Assembly: GCA_012031225.1 (NCBI GenBank)
Contig: JAAUTZ010000001.1
Span: 93,084-157,083 of the forward strand
Source: Chloroflexaceae bacterium
Lineage (GTDB): Bacteria > Chloroflexota > Chloroflexia > Chloroflexales > Chloroflexaceae
Direction: 5' to 3'
DNA length: 64,000 bases
The position numbers and the translations under genes are program-made. Positions 1 through 8,911 of this stretch are shown in pieces (position 1 is the stretch's first letter; each line of letters begins with the position of its first letter). The notes beneath the pieces were generated by a model. It searched no databases, had not been told where the DNA came from, and was given only the letters and a program-made list of their open reading frames with translations.

Positions 1-852
1 AATCATATCGCTGATGACTGCACCCCAATCATAGAGCTGGGTTGAGACGACAATCTCTGGGGCGAGCGAGCTTTGGCTAGATTGGGTGCCGAGCCATAGC
101 ACGTTGTTCTCTTTGGCCACGCCAATCGCCCCCACCACCTGCTGCGCCGAGCCAGTCAGCACATCCGCTCCGGCGGCAATCTGGACATTCGCGGTTTCGG
201 CGGCAAGCGCAGTATCGCCAAACGAGCCAGTATAGGCAACCTGTACGGTGATGCTCGGATCAACCGACGCAACCCCATTGACAAAGCCATCCACGTAATC
301 TTTGGCATCGCCCGCCTCGACGGGCCCAATCACGCCAATCACCTTGCTCTCGGTCAATTGGGCCGCGATCACCCCGTTCACAAAGCCCCCTTGCGCGGCG
401 AGGGCATTGTAGGCAAAGACGTTGCTCAAGCCTTCGGCTGCGCCAGTGTCAATCGCGGTGCCCCACGCAAAGCTGGTTTCGGGAAAATCGGCGGCAACCT
501 CAAACAGGCTCGTGCCATACTGCGTGCCGTGCGCGATCACAAGATCGTTGCCCTCAGCGGCATAATCGCGCAGCGCGGCAGCGGCATCGGTCACATTAAA
601 CATATTCTCGGAATAGGCAATCTGCATGGCACTTTCGCCGCCTAGCTCAGCTTGCACCGCTACCAGTGCATCATACATCGCTTGGCTCCATGCGAGGTCA
701 GTGGTGCCACTCGGCATCACCACCGCTACCCGGAAGGGGGCTTCTTCGGCGGCGGGGGCTTCCGGCGCGGCAGGCGCGGGCGCAGCCTCGCCACAGCCGA
801 GGAGTAACAGGGGCATCAGCAACACAAGCAACAGATACGACATGATTCGCAT
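1..852 (-). CDS. BMP-family substrate-binding lipoprotein of an ABC importer (C-terminus cut by window edge)
   Basis: The reverse frame is open from an ATG at 852 to base 1, so about 284 residues are seen and the C-terminus is missing. The N-terminus is a lipoprotein signal (hydrophobic run LLLVLLMPLLLL, then GC as lipobox), followed by an Ala/Pro/Glu-rich linker. The mature part starts FRVAVVMPSGTTD and contains VIGVIGPVEAGD and an LVIAHGTQYG segment, typical of the PnrA/BMP (basic membrane protein) family that binds nucleosides or purines outside the cell. An AAAGGAA ribosome site lies just upstream. It follows two BPD_transp_2 permeases on the same strand, so it is the binding component of that importer. 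The ATPase gene is not upstream of the permeases and may lie beyond the left edge. Substrate is inferred from family only. Confidence 0.9.
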   Translation of the reverse strand, partial: MRIMSYLLLVLLMPLLLLGCGEAAPAPAAPEAPAAEEAPFRVAVVMPSGTTDLAWSQAMYDALVAVQAELGGESAMQIAYSENMFNVTDAAAALRDYAAEGNDLVIAHGTQYGTSLFEVAADFPETSFAWGTAIDTGAAEGLSNVFAYNALAAQGGFVNGVIAAQLTESKVIGVIGPVEAGDAKDYVDGFVNGVASVDPSITVQVAYTGSFGDTALAAETANVQIAAGADVLTGSAQQVVGAIGVAKENNVLWLGTQSSQSSLAPEIVVSTQLYDWGAVISDMI

Positions 853-908
853 ACGTTCGATTCCTTTCTGGTGAATCTCAAATTGCTATTACGTTATGGC
901 ACCAGCCC

Positions 909-1838
909 TCACGTCCCGCGGGTAAACGGGTACGTAAGCGCGGTGGGGTCACTTGCCCGCCGCAACGGGATTGCTAGCACCACAATCGTCAAAATATAGG
1001 GCAGCATAATCGCTAGCTCGGTCTTGATTGGAATCCCTAGCACTTGGAGCCAGATTTGCAGCGCACTCACGAAGCTAAAGAGCAACACGCCCAATAGCAC
1101 GCCGTAAGGTCGCCAGCCGCCAAAATAGACGAGGGCTACCGCGATGAAGCCTAGCCCACTGGTCATATTCTCTTGGAAGATATTCTGCGCCGAAATCGAG
1201 AGCGAAGCCCCGCCCACTGCTGCAAGCACAGCACCAATACAGACGGTGATGTAGCGGGTGAGGATCACATTCACGCCGAGTGAATCGGCGGCTTGGGGAT
1301 TGTTGCCGACAGCCCGCACGGCCAAGCCCCATGTGGTTTGATTGAAGACCCACGCCACGAGCGGCACAAGGGCGAAGGCAAAATAGACAAGGACCGAGTG
1401 ATTGAAGAAGATCGTGCCGAGCACGGGGATCTCGCTGAGCAACGGGATTGCAAGGCGCGGGAAGCCATTGACACTCTCGACCGTGCCCAGCAGCACCTTA
1501 AACAGGAGGCTCGACATGCCCAAGCCAAACAGATACAGCCCAATCCCGCTGATGCCTTGCTCGGCGCGAAGCGTGACGCTGATGAATGCCATCAGCAAGC
1601 CCATCAGTAAGCCCACGAACATCGCCGCCCCTACGCCAGCCCAGAGGTTGCCGGTAGTGAAAACGACATAAAAGGCGGTGAAGGCTCCCATCAGCATGAT
1701 CCCGTCTACGCCGAGATTGAGCACGCCCGAACGTTGGGCAATCGTTTCGCCGAGCGCGGCATACAGGTAGGGCGTAGCAAGGCGCACGGTAGATGCAAGT
1801 ATGCCAGTGATTGTGGCAAAGTTGAAGATCGTTTCCAT
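909..1838 (-). CDS. ABC transporter permease, BMP/nucleoside type (NupQ-like)
   Basis: A 309-residue polytopic membrane protein of the branched-chain-amino-acid/ribose permease superfamily (BPD_transp_2). Hydrophobic helices run the length of the protein. The segments GVLNLGVDGIMLMGAF near residue 40 and VRAVGNNPQAADSLG near residue 175 are the usual signatures of this subfamily, in which the second corresponds to the loop contacting the ATPase. It lies 5 bases after the partner permease and 56 bases before the binding lipoprotein, so the three are almost certainly cotranscribed. By analogy with Bacillus NupOPQ-BmpA it would form one half of the membrane channel of a nucleoside importer; the substrate is inference. 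Confidence 0.9.
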   Translation of the reverse strand: METIFNFATITGILASTVRLATPYLYAALGETIAQRSGVLNLGVDGIMLMGAFTAFYVVFTTGNLWAGVGAAMFVGLLMGLLMAFISVTLRAEQGISGIGLYLFGLGMSSLLFKVLLGTVESVNGFPRLAIPLLSEIPVLGTIFFNHSVLVYFAFALVPLVAWVFNQTTWGLAVRAVGNNPQAADSLGVNVILTRYITVCIGAVLAAVGGASLSISAQNIFQENMTSGLGFIAVALVYFGGWRPYGVLLGVLLFSFVSALQIWLQVLGIPIKTELAIMLPYILTIVVLAIPLRRASDPTALTYPFTRGT

Positions 1839-1843
1839 TCGGG

Positions 1844-2992
1844 TTAGCTCCGTACTTCGACTTCGTTGGCAGGGGCGGCTGGCGCTAGCTCGGCGGCGGG
1901 GGCGTGGCGTTCCAGTTGGCGGGCTGTCTGAATGGCTTTGCGCCGATCACTGCGGCGTTGCACCCAATAGGCACTGCCCACCACAAAGAGCACGATCAGC
2001 CCATTCAAGGCGGTGATCAATGCTGCTGGAACTTGCACATCGCGCTGCATCTTGTCGGCTCCCACGAGCAATGCCCCAAACAGCATGGACGAGGGGATCA
2101 CCCCCAGTGGGTGCAGCCCACCAAAAAGCGCGACCACGATGCCATTGAAGCCATAGCCGCCGGAGATCCCCTCGACGACGCGGCGATGCACACCGAGTAC
2201 CTCGAACGCCCCCGCTAGCCCGCAAAACATCCCACTCAGGGTCATAGCGAGCGTCATGTAGCGGGGCACCGAGATGCCTGCATAGCGTGCGGCGTGCGGG
2301 TTTTCCCCGATGGCACGAATGCGGTAGCCCCATGTGGTACGCCACAGCAAGACGTATACTAGCACCGCAAGCACCAGCGCAACAATGAAGCCGGCGTGGA
2401 ACAAGGTTTGGGGTACGAGGCGCGGCAACCAGACGTGCTGTGGGACGCGATCTGATTGGGGGATGTTGGTGCCAGCGGCAACTTGGGCCGGATCGAGCAT
2501 CAAGGTTGGCTCGCTCAGCAGCAGCAGCATCAGTTGCAGCGCAATCGCATTGAGCATCACCGTCGTGAGGATTTCGTTTGCGCCGAGCCGCGCTTTCAGG
2601 ATGCCGGGAATGAAGGCCCACACGCCGCCTGCGCCCGCTCCTGCGAGGGCGGCGAGCGGCAGCAAGAGCACGCCGGGCAGATCGCGCAGGGCGAGGGCTA
2701 CGGCGGTGGTGGCGAGGGTGCCCACGATTAGCTGCCCTTCGCCACCGATGTTGATCATGCGGGCCCGAAAGGCAATCGCGATCCCCAGCCCAACGAGCAG
2801 GAGCGGGGTGGCTTTGGTGAGCGTTTGGGTAATCCCAGAGAGGCTCCCAAAGGCCCCCTGCGCCATGCTCTGGTAGGCGAGCAAGGGGTTGACGTTGAGT
2901 ACGGCAAGCATCAGCGCACCAAGAATGAGTGCTGCGCCAACCGCCGCGAAGGGCAACAATGCCTCCAGAATACGCGATGCTATCTGTTTCAC
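1844..2992 (-). CDS. ABC transporter permease, BMP/nucleoside type (NupP-like)
   Basis: A 382-residue membrane protein, the first visible gene of the importer operon. It has about ten hydrophobic segments, the motif NIGGEGQ after the third, and RAIGENPHAARYAG in the cytoplasmic loop, both diagnostic of BPD_transp_2 permeases of the BMP type. The C-terminal 35 residues are hydrophilic and Ala/Glu/Arg-rich. It is the larger partner of the heterodimeric pair, as NupP is relative to NupQ. The start at 2992 has only a weak ribosome site. No ATPase gene precedes it; 540 bases upstream lies an unrelated gene, so the ATPase must be downstream or elsewhere. Confidence 0.9.
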   Translation of the reverse strand: MKQIASRILEALLPFAAVGAALILGALMLAVLNVNPLLAYQSMAQGAFGSLSGITQTLTKATPLLLVGLGIAIAFRARMINIGGEGQLIVGTLATTAVALALRDLPGVLLLPLAALAGAGAGGVWAFIPGILKARLGANEILTTVMLNAIALQLMLLLLSEPTLMLDPAQVAAGTNIPQSDRVPQHVWLPRLVPQTLFHAGFIVALVLAVLVYVLLWRTTWGYRIRAIGENPHAARYAGISVPRYMTLAMTLSGMFCGLAGAFEVLGVHRRVVEGISGGYGFNGIVVALFGGLHPLGVIPSSMLFGALLVGADKMQRDVQVPAALITALNGLIVLFVVGSAYWVQRRSDRRKAIQTARQLERHAPAAELAPAAPANEVEVRS

Positions 2993-3030
2993 AAGCAGCT
3001 GATTGGGTGACTAGGGCTAGGGCCATAGTG

Positions 3031-3058
3031 TAAGTAGAAATGTTGACCACTCTACTTA
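3031..3058. promoter_or_regulatory. Inverted repeat upstream of the importer operon, possible operator
   Basis: A perfect 8-base inverted repeat, TAAGTAGA at 3031-3038 and TCTACTTA at 3051-3058, separated by 12 bases. It lies 39 bases upstream of the first permease start, where an operator or leader hairpin could sit. No regulator gene is adjacent, and no promoter with both hexamers is clear. Function is inference. Confidence 0.35.
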
Positions 3059-3532
3059 TCATAGGGAGTTTCACAGTGGCTGTCTATCGTGTGTTCGCAC
3101 AAGATTCGGGCAGGCGGATGTGGAGTATCTGCACAGGCAAGCGCAACTTGGGCGGGGGCTGCCCCCGTGCCATCCTTCTCTGAGACCTAGCACCTGAGAC
3201 CTAGCACCTGACACCGACACGTCACCCCTACGACAGGCAGGCGGCGGCGAACGGCGAAGGCGCAAGCTGTGTCATCACGTCATCCCTTCTGGGTTGCCTT
3301 TGTTATATATGCAGGCGCGGCTCTTGGGCAACGTCTGGCCCCCGTGCCCGCTGACACCTACCTCGTGCCCTGCCGGCTCATAATCACGGCTTTTGCATCC
3401 TTGGCAAGCGCGGCGGTCAGGCCGACAAGCTCCTGCTCGCACCCGGCGAGGTCCGCTACGGGTGGGGGATGGCGAGCAGTGCGGCAGTAGGCAGGGCAGT
3501 CACGCAGATCGAGCGGGCAGCGGGTTGAGGAA
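3059..3532. other. Intergenic region without a recognisable gene
   Basis: Between the importer operon and the downstream end of the secreted FG-GAP gene. Apart from the tandem 14-mer no structure was seen. Short open frames here show no recognisable motif or ribosome site. It may include decayed sequence. Confidence 0.5.
3181..3208. repeat. Two tandem copies of a 14-base unit
   Basis: TGAGACCTAGCACC is present twice head to tail (3181-3194 and 3195-3208), followed by a partial third copy TGACACC. It is noncoding as far as can be seen. Confidence 0.6.
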
Positions 3533-6500
3533 TTATACCCGCTGCTGTGCACGTATTGTCAGTGTATTAAGGCTCATGGATGCACGCGCTAAATGAAACC
3601 GCGGATGAGTGCGATACGTTGCTTGCGTGCCGATGTGGGTGCGTGCCTGCGCGGTGATTGTGGGGGTTGGTTCAGTTGTCGGCTCTAGTGTCGTCGTAAT
3701 GGTCGGCGTTGGCTCAAGCGTTGGGGTGATGGTCGGCTCTAGTGTCGTCGTGATGGTCGGCGTTGGCGGTTCAGCATTTGCAGCACGTACCACGAACGGG
3801 AGGTAGACACCACGACGTGGGCTATCGGTAATGTTGATGGTACGGCTTGTGCTGACGGGCGTGCCAAGTCCATTGAATGCCGTTACCGTAATTCGCTGTG
3901 TGCCTGTCACCAGCCACGTATACCGCACAGTGCTTTGTTGTGCAGCAAGGGTTGTTGTGAACGTTGCTTGTCCATCAGCCTGCCACGTATAGGTAATGGG
4001 AAGCGTTGCTGTTGCGGGACTGACCGTTGCAGTGAAGCTATAGGTGGTTGAAAACACACCGCTTGCAACCCCATCCAATATGATCTGTTCCACTGCTACT
4101 GGAGCCTCTGGTACACTGATGGTAATGCTTGTGGTCGTACTGACCACTGTTCCGGCGGCGTTGATTGCCTGCACCTGCACTTGTTTTGTTCCAGTAGTCG
4201 CCCACGTATAAGCGACTGTTGCGGCACCACGATTCAACACCTGCGTTTGTGGAATTTGGCCGCTAGCTGTCCACGTATAGGTGATCGGGAGCGTGGCATC
4301 ACTTGGCGTAACCGTCGCCGTGAAGGAGTATTCCGCACCGATTAGTCCCGCACTCTGCCCGCTCAACCCGACGGCTTGTAGGGCAATCACGGGCAGGGGC
4401 GGTGGGGGATCAGGCGCAACGAAGATCACGGCAGTTGCAGTGACGACACCCGCTGCATTCGCGGCGGTCACGGTAATCCGTTGGGTTCCGGTGATGTCCC
4501 ACGCATACACCACAGCATTGGTAAGGCTGTCTGTTGTTGTGAGGAGCGCGGTCTGCCCATCGGCTTGCCACGTATAGGTAATCGGGGTCGTCGTGTCGCT
4601 TGGTGTGACGGTGGCGGTCACGGTGATCGGAGCAACAAGGCGCGTATTTAGTGGTGCGCTCAGGTTCAGCCCTAGTGGCGCTGTGATTAGACGGGGTGTA
4701 GAATCCGCTTCGACCAGAAGGGTTGTTGTTTCTGTCACAACGCCAAAGGCATTCGCGGCAGTCACGGTAATGCGTTGAGTTCCGGTGATGTCCCACGCAT
4801 ACACCACAGCATTGGTAACGCTATCTGTTGTTGTGAGAAGCGGGGTTTGCCCATCAGCTTGCCACGTATAAGTAATCGGTGTTGTTGTTGTGCTGGGCGC
4901 AACTGTTGCCGTGATCGTGACTGGAACGGCAGTTTGGGTCGTCGTTGGGGCATCAAGCGTTAGGCGACTCGGCGCAGTGAAGATTGGCTGGGTACGGATT
5001 GTGATCGTTGTTGTGTCACTCACGACCCCACCTGCGGCGTTGGTCGCTTGCACCCGCACCTGCTTGGTTCCGGCCGTATCCCACGTATAGCTCAGCACGG
5101 CAGTGGCGCTATTCAGCACGAGCGTTTGAGGTGGCTGTCCCGTTGCTGTCCACGTATAGGTGATGGGAAGGGTGGCATCGCTTGGCGCAACTGTCGCCGT
5201 GAAGGGGTAGGCGGTGTCAGTCAGCCCTTCGCTGTTGCCACTCAGCCCGATGGCTTGCACCGCAATGACGGGCGGGGGCGGGGTGCCAATGGCGATGCTC
5301 ACCGTGTCACTCACGACCACGCCCGCGGCGTTGGTCACTTGCACCCGCACCTGCTTGGTTCCGGCGGTATCCCACGTATAGCTCAGCACGGCAGTGGGGC
5401 TATTCAGCACGAGCGTTTGGGCCGGCTGTCCGGTTGCTGTCCACGTATAGGTGATCGGGAGTGTGGCATCGCTTGGCGCAACTGTCGCCGTGAAGGGGTA
5501 GGCGGTGTCAGTCAGCCCCTCGCTGTTGCCACTCAGCCCGATGGCTTGCACCGCAATGACGGGCGGCGGCGGGGTGCCAATGGCGATGCTCACCGTGTTA
5601 CTCACCACCCCGCCTGCGGCGTTGGTAGCCCGCACCCGCACCTGTTTGGTTCCGGCCGTATCCCACGTATAGCTCAGCACGGCAGTGGGACTATCCAACA
5701 CGAGCGTTTGAGCCGGCTGTCCGGTCGCTGTCCACGTATAGGTGATGGGGAAGGTGGCATCGCTTGGCGCAACCGCCGCCGTGAAGGGGTAAGCGGTGTC
5801 AGTCAGCCCCTCGCTGTTGCCACTCAGCCCGATGGCTTGCACCGCAATGACGGGCGGCGGCGGGGTGCCAATGGCGATGCTCACCGTGTTACTCACCACC
5901 CCGCCCGCGGCGTTGGTCGCTTGCACCCGCACCTGTTTGGTTCCGGCCGTATCCCACGTATAGCTCAGCACGGCCGTCGGGCTATCCACCACGAGCGTTT
6001 GAGGCGGCTGCCCGGTTGCTGTCCACGTATAGGTGATGGGGAGGGTGGCATCGCTCGGCGCAACCGCCGCCGTGAAGGGGTAGGCGGTGTCAGTCAGCCC
6101 CTCGCTGTTGCCACTTAGCCCCACCGCTTGCAGCCCGATCACGGGCGGGGGTGGAGTGCCAATGGCGATGCTCACTGTGTTACTCACTACCCCGCCCGCG
6201 GCGTTGGTCGCTTGCACCCGCACCTGCTTGGTTCCGGCCGTATCCCACGTATAACTCAGCACGGCAGTGGGGCTATCCACCACGAGCGTTTGAGGCGGCT
6301 GTCCCATTGCTGTCCACGTATAGGTGATGGGGAGGGTGGCATCGCTCGGCGCAACCGCCGCCGTGAAGGGGTAGGCGGTGTCGGTCAGCCCTTCGCTGTT
6401 GCCACTCAGTAGCACCGACGTAAGTGCAGTCGGCGGCGGCGGTGGCTCATCCGCAACGAGGATCGTTGTCGTTGCGGTGCGCGAACTGACTTCATTCTCG

Positions 6501-8821
6501 ACCGTGATAGTGATGCGTTTTGAGCCGCTCAGATCCCATGCAAAGGAGATGCTATTCGTGCGCAGATTGGAGGTGGTGATGCTGGTCGTTTGTCCATCGG
6601 CTTGCCACGTATAGGTGAACGGCGGCGTAGCCGTAACGGGCAGTGCGGTGATGCTGAAGGATGCGCTCCGATTAACGAGTACGCTCGTGTCACCATCGAG
6701 TTGCAGTTGCGTGATTGGGTTGATCTGGCGGGCCACCACACACGCATCAGCATCAGGGGGGTAGGCTTCCTGATTGCCTGCATTGTCCCGCGCCCGGCTT
6801 CGCACACAGTAGGTGCCGGGTTGGTCAACGGTGATGGTTGTGGCGGTGTCGGTCGTTTGCAGCAGCAGGTCTTGCCACACGCCACTCGTGCCGCGCCGCA
6901 GTTGGATGTCATAGCTGGCAATGCCGCTGGTAGCATCGCTGCCACTCCATGTTATTGGGACAGCGAGCGTGGTGGTGGTAGCGGGGACACTCGCGGCAGA
7001 TTGGGGTGGTTGCGTATCTAGCACGATCTCGGCGCGGGCAAACTCGGATTGGTTGCCAAGTCCATCCCGAAACTGGGCAAATAGCACCTTCGTGCCGTTA
7101 TCAGCACTGAATTGCCATGCACGGGTTGCTGCAAAGGGTTCGTAATCGGTGAAGAAGATGCCATCTGCGGTAAAGCGCATCTCAGCAACACCACTCACAT
7201 CGCTTGCGGATAGGTTCAGCAGCACGTCGCGCTGGTTGGTAAAGGCGGCACCATTGTTGATTTGCATGCTGCCAACTGGCGCACCGGCTTCCACTGCAAT
7301 GCGCCGCGTGACAACTGGTGCCTGCACCCGTCCATCAGCCGCGACTGCCCGCGCTTCGATCTGCCAGAAGCGTTCCCCATCGGGGAGCAGCAGGCTTGCC
7401 TGCCACGTCGCACCCGTCACGGTTGCAGTGATCCAATCAGTAGCCCCCCGCAGACGCACCTGCACCACCCCGCCCGCAGGCGCACCGGCTCCGCTCACCT
7501 CAAGCGTGCCCGGCGACACTGGCGCGGTAGCGGTGGGCTGTTCGATGGTGGCACGCGGCGCAGGGGTGCGGTTGGTGAGCAGAGTTAGCCCGTTGTCACG
7601 GTCTACCAGCGCAACATCCAAGCCGTCGTCGTCGTTCAGGTCGGCAAGGGCAAGCGCATTGGGACGGTAGCGGTCACTGAAAGGCACGGCGACAACACGA
7701 TACAGGTCAAGCGTGTCACTCAGCGTTTGGGTAAAGACACTGAGCGTGCGCCACGCATCGTGCAGCACAGCAACATCATTGCGCCCATCGTGGTTCAGGT
7801 CGCCGATGCCCACCGCCGTTGGCAGATTGAAGGCGGGATAGGTGATCGGGGTGGTATTCACGCCGTCTGCCCCCTGCACAAACACATTCACGAAGGCATC
7901 CGGTGCATTGCCACCCGCCGTCACCACAATGTCGTCGCGCCCGTCGCCCGTCACGTCGCCCACGGCAAGGCTGTGCGGCAGGAAGCCCCCCGCTTCGGGG
8001 GTGAGCGTGGTGCTGATTGGGAAGCTGCCGCCGCGCTGGAAATAGATCACTACTGCGCCTGCGATTGTGCCGGAGCCACGCAGCGCAACCAGATCGGTGA
8101 AGCCGTCGCTGTCGAGGTCGCCCGCTGCCAGCGCGTCGAAGCCGCCGGTGGGGAAGGGCAGCGTAGTCGGGAGCGGCACTAGCCCATCTGGGGTGCTGCG
8201 CCAGAGTTGGATCGCATTCGAGACGGGCACAACCGCCGCGAGGTCGGTGCTGCTGCTGCCCGCGAAGGCACCCGCTGCAAGGGCACTTGCGCCACCCGGC
8301 ACGGGGATGCTCTGCGCGGCTTGCAGGGTGCCGACGCTGGTCTGGGTGTAGGTGCGGATCGTGTCATCCAGTGCAACCGCGAGATCGCTGCGCCCATCCT
8401 GATCGAAGTCGCCCGCTGCGATAGCTTCGGGGTTGCTGCCGCTGGGGAGAATTTGGGTGCGGATGAGCGGGGTGCTGCCATCCTGTAGCAAGACGTGTAG
8501 CCGTTCGTCGTTGGGCGGGTCGGCGGCGCGGGCCGTGGCAATGCCCACATCGCTGCGGCTGTCGCTGTTGAGGTCGGCGGTGGCAAGCACCTGCGCCCAA
8601 CTGCCGATGGCGGTGCTGCTGGCGGCATTCAGATCAGGGAAGGGATCGTCCTGATCGGCGGCAACATTGGACGGCATGCCATAGGCGGGCGGCATCAAGC
8701 CCATGCGCGATTTGTAGTGCAGCGGCGCATCCGGCACTGCCGGGCGCGGCGGCTCGGCCTGCACCGAGGCGGCTGGTACAATCACGAGCAGCAGCACGAG
8801 TATGAGCGATAGGTGGCGCAT
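3533..8821 (-). CDS. Secreted FG-GAP/VCBS and PKD-like repeat surface protein (1762 aa)
   Basis: Residues 1-22 form a Sec signal peptide ending SVQA. Residues about 70-420 carry six calcium-type loops (DLNSDSRSD, DFDQDGRSD, DLDSDGFTD, DVTGDGRDD, DLNHDGRND, DLNDDDGLD) of FG-GAP/VCBS repeats, as in beta-propellers. Ig-like and fibronectin-like segments follow, then a long chain of PKD-like modules, each with PITYTW near the middle and TGTKQVRVQATNAAG near the end. Five are nearly identical. After the last module come VYLPFVVR and a Thr/Pro-rich linker (TITTTLEPT repeats). The last 45 residues look unlike a natural domain and may be an out-of-frame tail. It starts 90 bases after the RHS gene on the same strand, so cotranscription is possible. 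A role in adhesion or cell-surface contact is inferred from the domains only. Confidence 0.9.
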   Translation of the reverse strand: MRHLSLILVLLLVIVPAASVQAEPPRPAVPDAPLHYKSRMGLMPPAYGMPSNVAADQDDPFPDLNAASSTAIGSWAQVLATADLNSDSRSDVGIATARAADPPNDERLHVLLQDGSTPLIRTQILPSGSNPEAIAAGDFDQDGRSDLAVALDDTIRTYTQTSVGTLQAAQSIPVPGGASALAAGAFAGSSSTDLAAVVPVSNAIQLWRSTPDGLVPLPTTLPFPTGGFDALAAGDLDSDGFTDLVALRGSGTIAGAVVIYFQRGGSFPISTTLTPEAGGFLPHSLAVGDVTGDGRDDIVVTAGGNAPDAFVNVFVQGADGVNTTPITYPAFNLPTAVGIGDLNHDGRNDVAVLHDAWRTLSVFTQTLSDTLDLYRVVAVPFSDRYRPNALALADLNDDDGLDVALVDRDNGLTLLTNRTPAPRATIEQPTATAPVSPGTLEVSGAGAPAGGVVQVRLRGATDWITATVTGATWQASLLLPDGERFWQIEARAVAADGRVQAPVVTRRIAVEAGAPVGSMQINNGAAFTNQRDVLLNLSASDVSGVAEMRFTADGIFFTDYEPFAATRAWQFSADNGTKVLFAQFRDGLGNQSEFARAEIVLDTQPPQSAASVPATTTTLAVPITWSGSDATSGIASYDIQLRRGTSGVWQDLLLQTTDTATTITVDQPGTYCVRSRARDNAGNQEAYPPDADACVVARQINPITQLQLDGDTSVLVNRSASFSITALPVTATPPFTYTWQADGQTTSITTSNLRTNSISFAWDLSGSKRITITVENEVSSRTATTTILVADEPPPPPTALTSVLLSGNSEGLTDTAYPFTAAVAPSDATLPITYTWTAMGQPPQTLVVDSPTAVLSYTWDTAGTKQVRVQATNAAGGVVSNTVSIAIGTPPPPVIGLQAVGLSGNSEGLTDTAYPFTAAVAPSDATLPITYTWTATGQPPQTLVVDSPTAVLSYTWDTAGTKQVRVQATNAAGGVVSNTVSIAIGTPPPPVIAVQAIGLSGNSEGLTDTAYPFTAAVAPSDATFPITYTWTATGQPAQTLVLDSPTAVLSYTWDTAGTKQVRVRATNAAGGVVSNTVSIAIGTPPPPVIAVQAIGLSGNSEGLTDTAYPFTATVAPSDATLPITYTWTATGQPAQTLVLNSPTAVLSYTWDTAGTKQVRVQVTNAAGVVVSDTVSIAIGTPPPPVIAVQAIGLSGNSEGLTDTAYPFTATVAPSDATLPITYTWTATGQPPQTLVLNSATAVLSYTWDTAGTKQVRVQATNAAGGVVSDTTTITIRTQPIFTAPSRLTLDAPTTTQTAVPVTITATVAPSTTTTPITYTWQADGQTPLLTTTDSVTNAVVYAWDITGTQRITVTAANAFGVVTETTTLLVEADSTPRLITAPLGLNLSAPLNTRLVAPITVTATVTPSDTTTPITYTWQADGQTALLTTTDSLTNAVVYAWDITGTQRITVTAANAAGVVTATAVIFVAPDPPPPLPVIALQAVGLSGQSAGLIGAEYSFTATVTPSDATLPITYTWTASGQIPQTQVLNRGAATVAYTWATTGTKQVQVQAINAAGTVVSTTTSITISVPEAPVAVEQIILDGVASGVFSTTYSFTATVSPATATLPITYTWQADGQATFTTTLAAQQSTVRYTWLVTGTQRITVTAFNGLGTPVSTSRTINITDSPRRGVYLPFVVRAANAEPPTPTITTTLEPTITPTLEPTPTITTTLEPTTEPTPTITAQARTHIGTQATYRTHPRFHLARASMSLNTLTIRAQQRV
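4995..6410. repeat. Five tandem 291-bp repeats coding for 97-residue PKD-like modules
   Basis: The anchor GCGGTGTCAG recurs at 5211, 5502, 5793, 6084 and (as GCGGTGTCGG) 6375, exactly 291 bases apart each time. The units differ by scattered substitutions only, and each encodes a module starting LSGNSEGLTDTAYPFTA. Near identity at the DNA level indicates recent duplication or gene conversion, and copy number is likely to vary. Confidence 0.9.
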
Positions 8822-8911
8822 GGGTGGTACTCCTTAACTTAATAGGATGAAACTAAGAACACAACACCGGATCGAATTAGTAGATATTTCTACACCGCGG
8901 TCACAATCTTT

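Noticed and set aside
1947..3074. Minus-strand open frame of 375 residues
   Set aside because: Out-of-frame shadow of the permease gene at 1844-2992, rich in Arg and Cys with no membrane pattern.
3358..3552. Minus-strand frame with GCEQELVGLTAALAKDAKAVIM
   Set aside because: It looks partly coding but has no recognisable family, no ribosome site and no partner segments; left as intergenic.
4995..6410. CRISPR-like array
   Set aside because: Units are 291 bases, contiguous, in frame and without spacers.
5048..6412. Long plus-strand open frames (to 356 residues) rich in His, Arg and Gly
   Set aside because: They are the antisense of the five 291-bp PKD-like repeats; the periodic coding DNA keeps the opposite frame open. 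There is no ribosome site or known motif.
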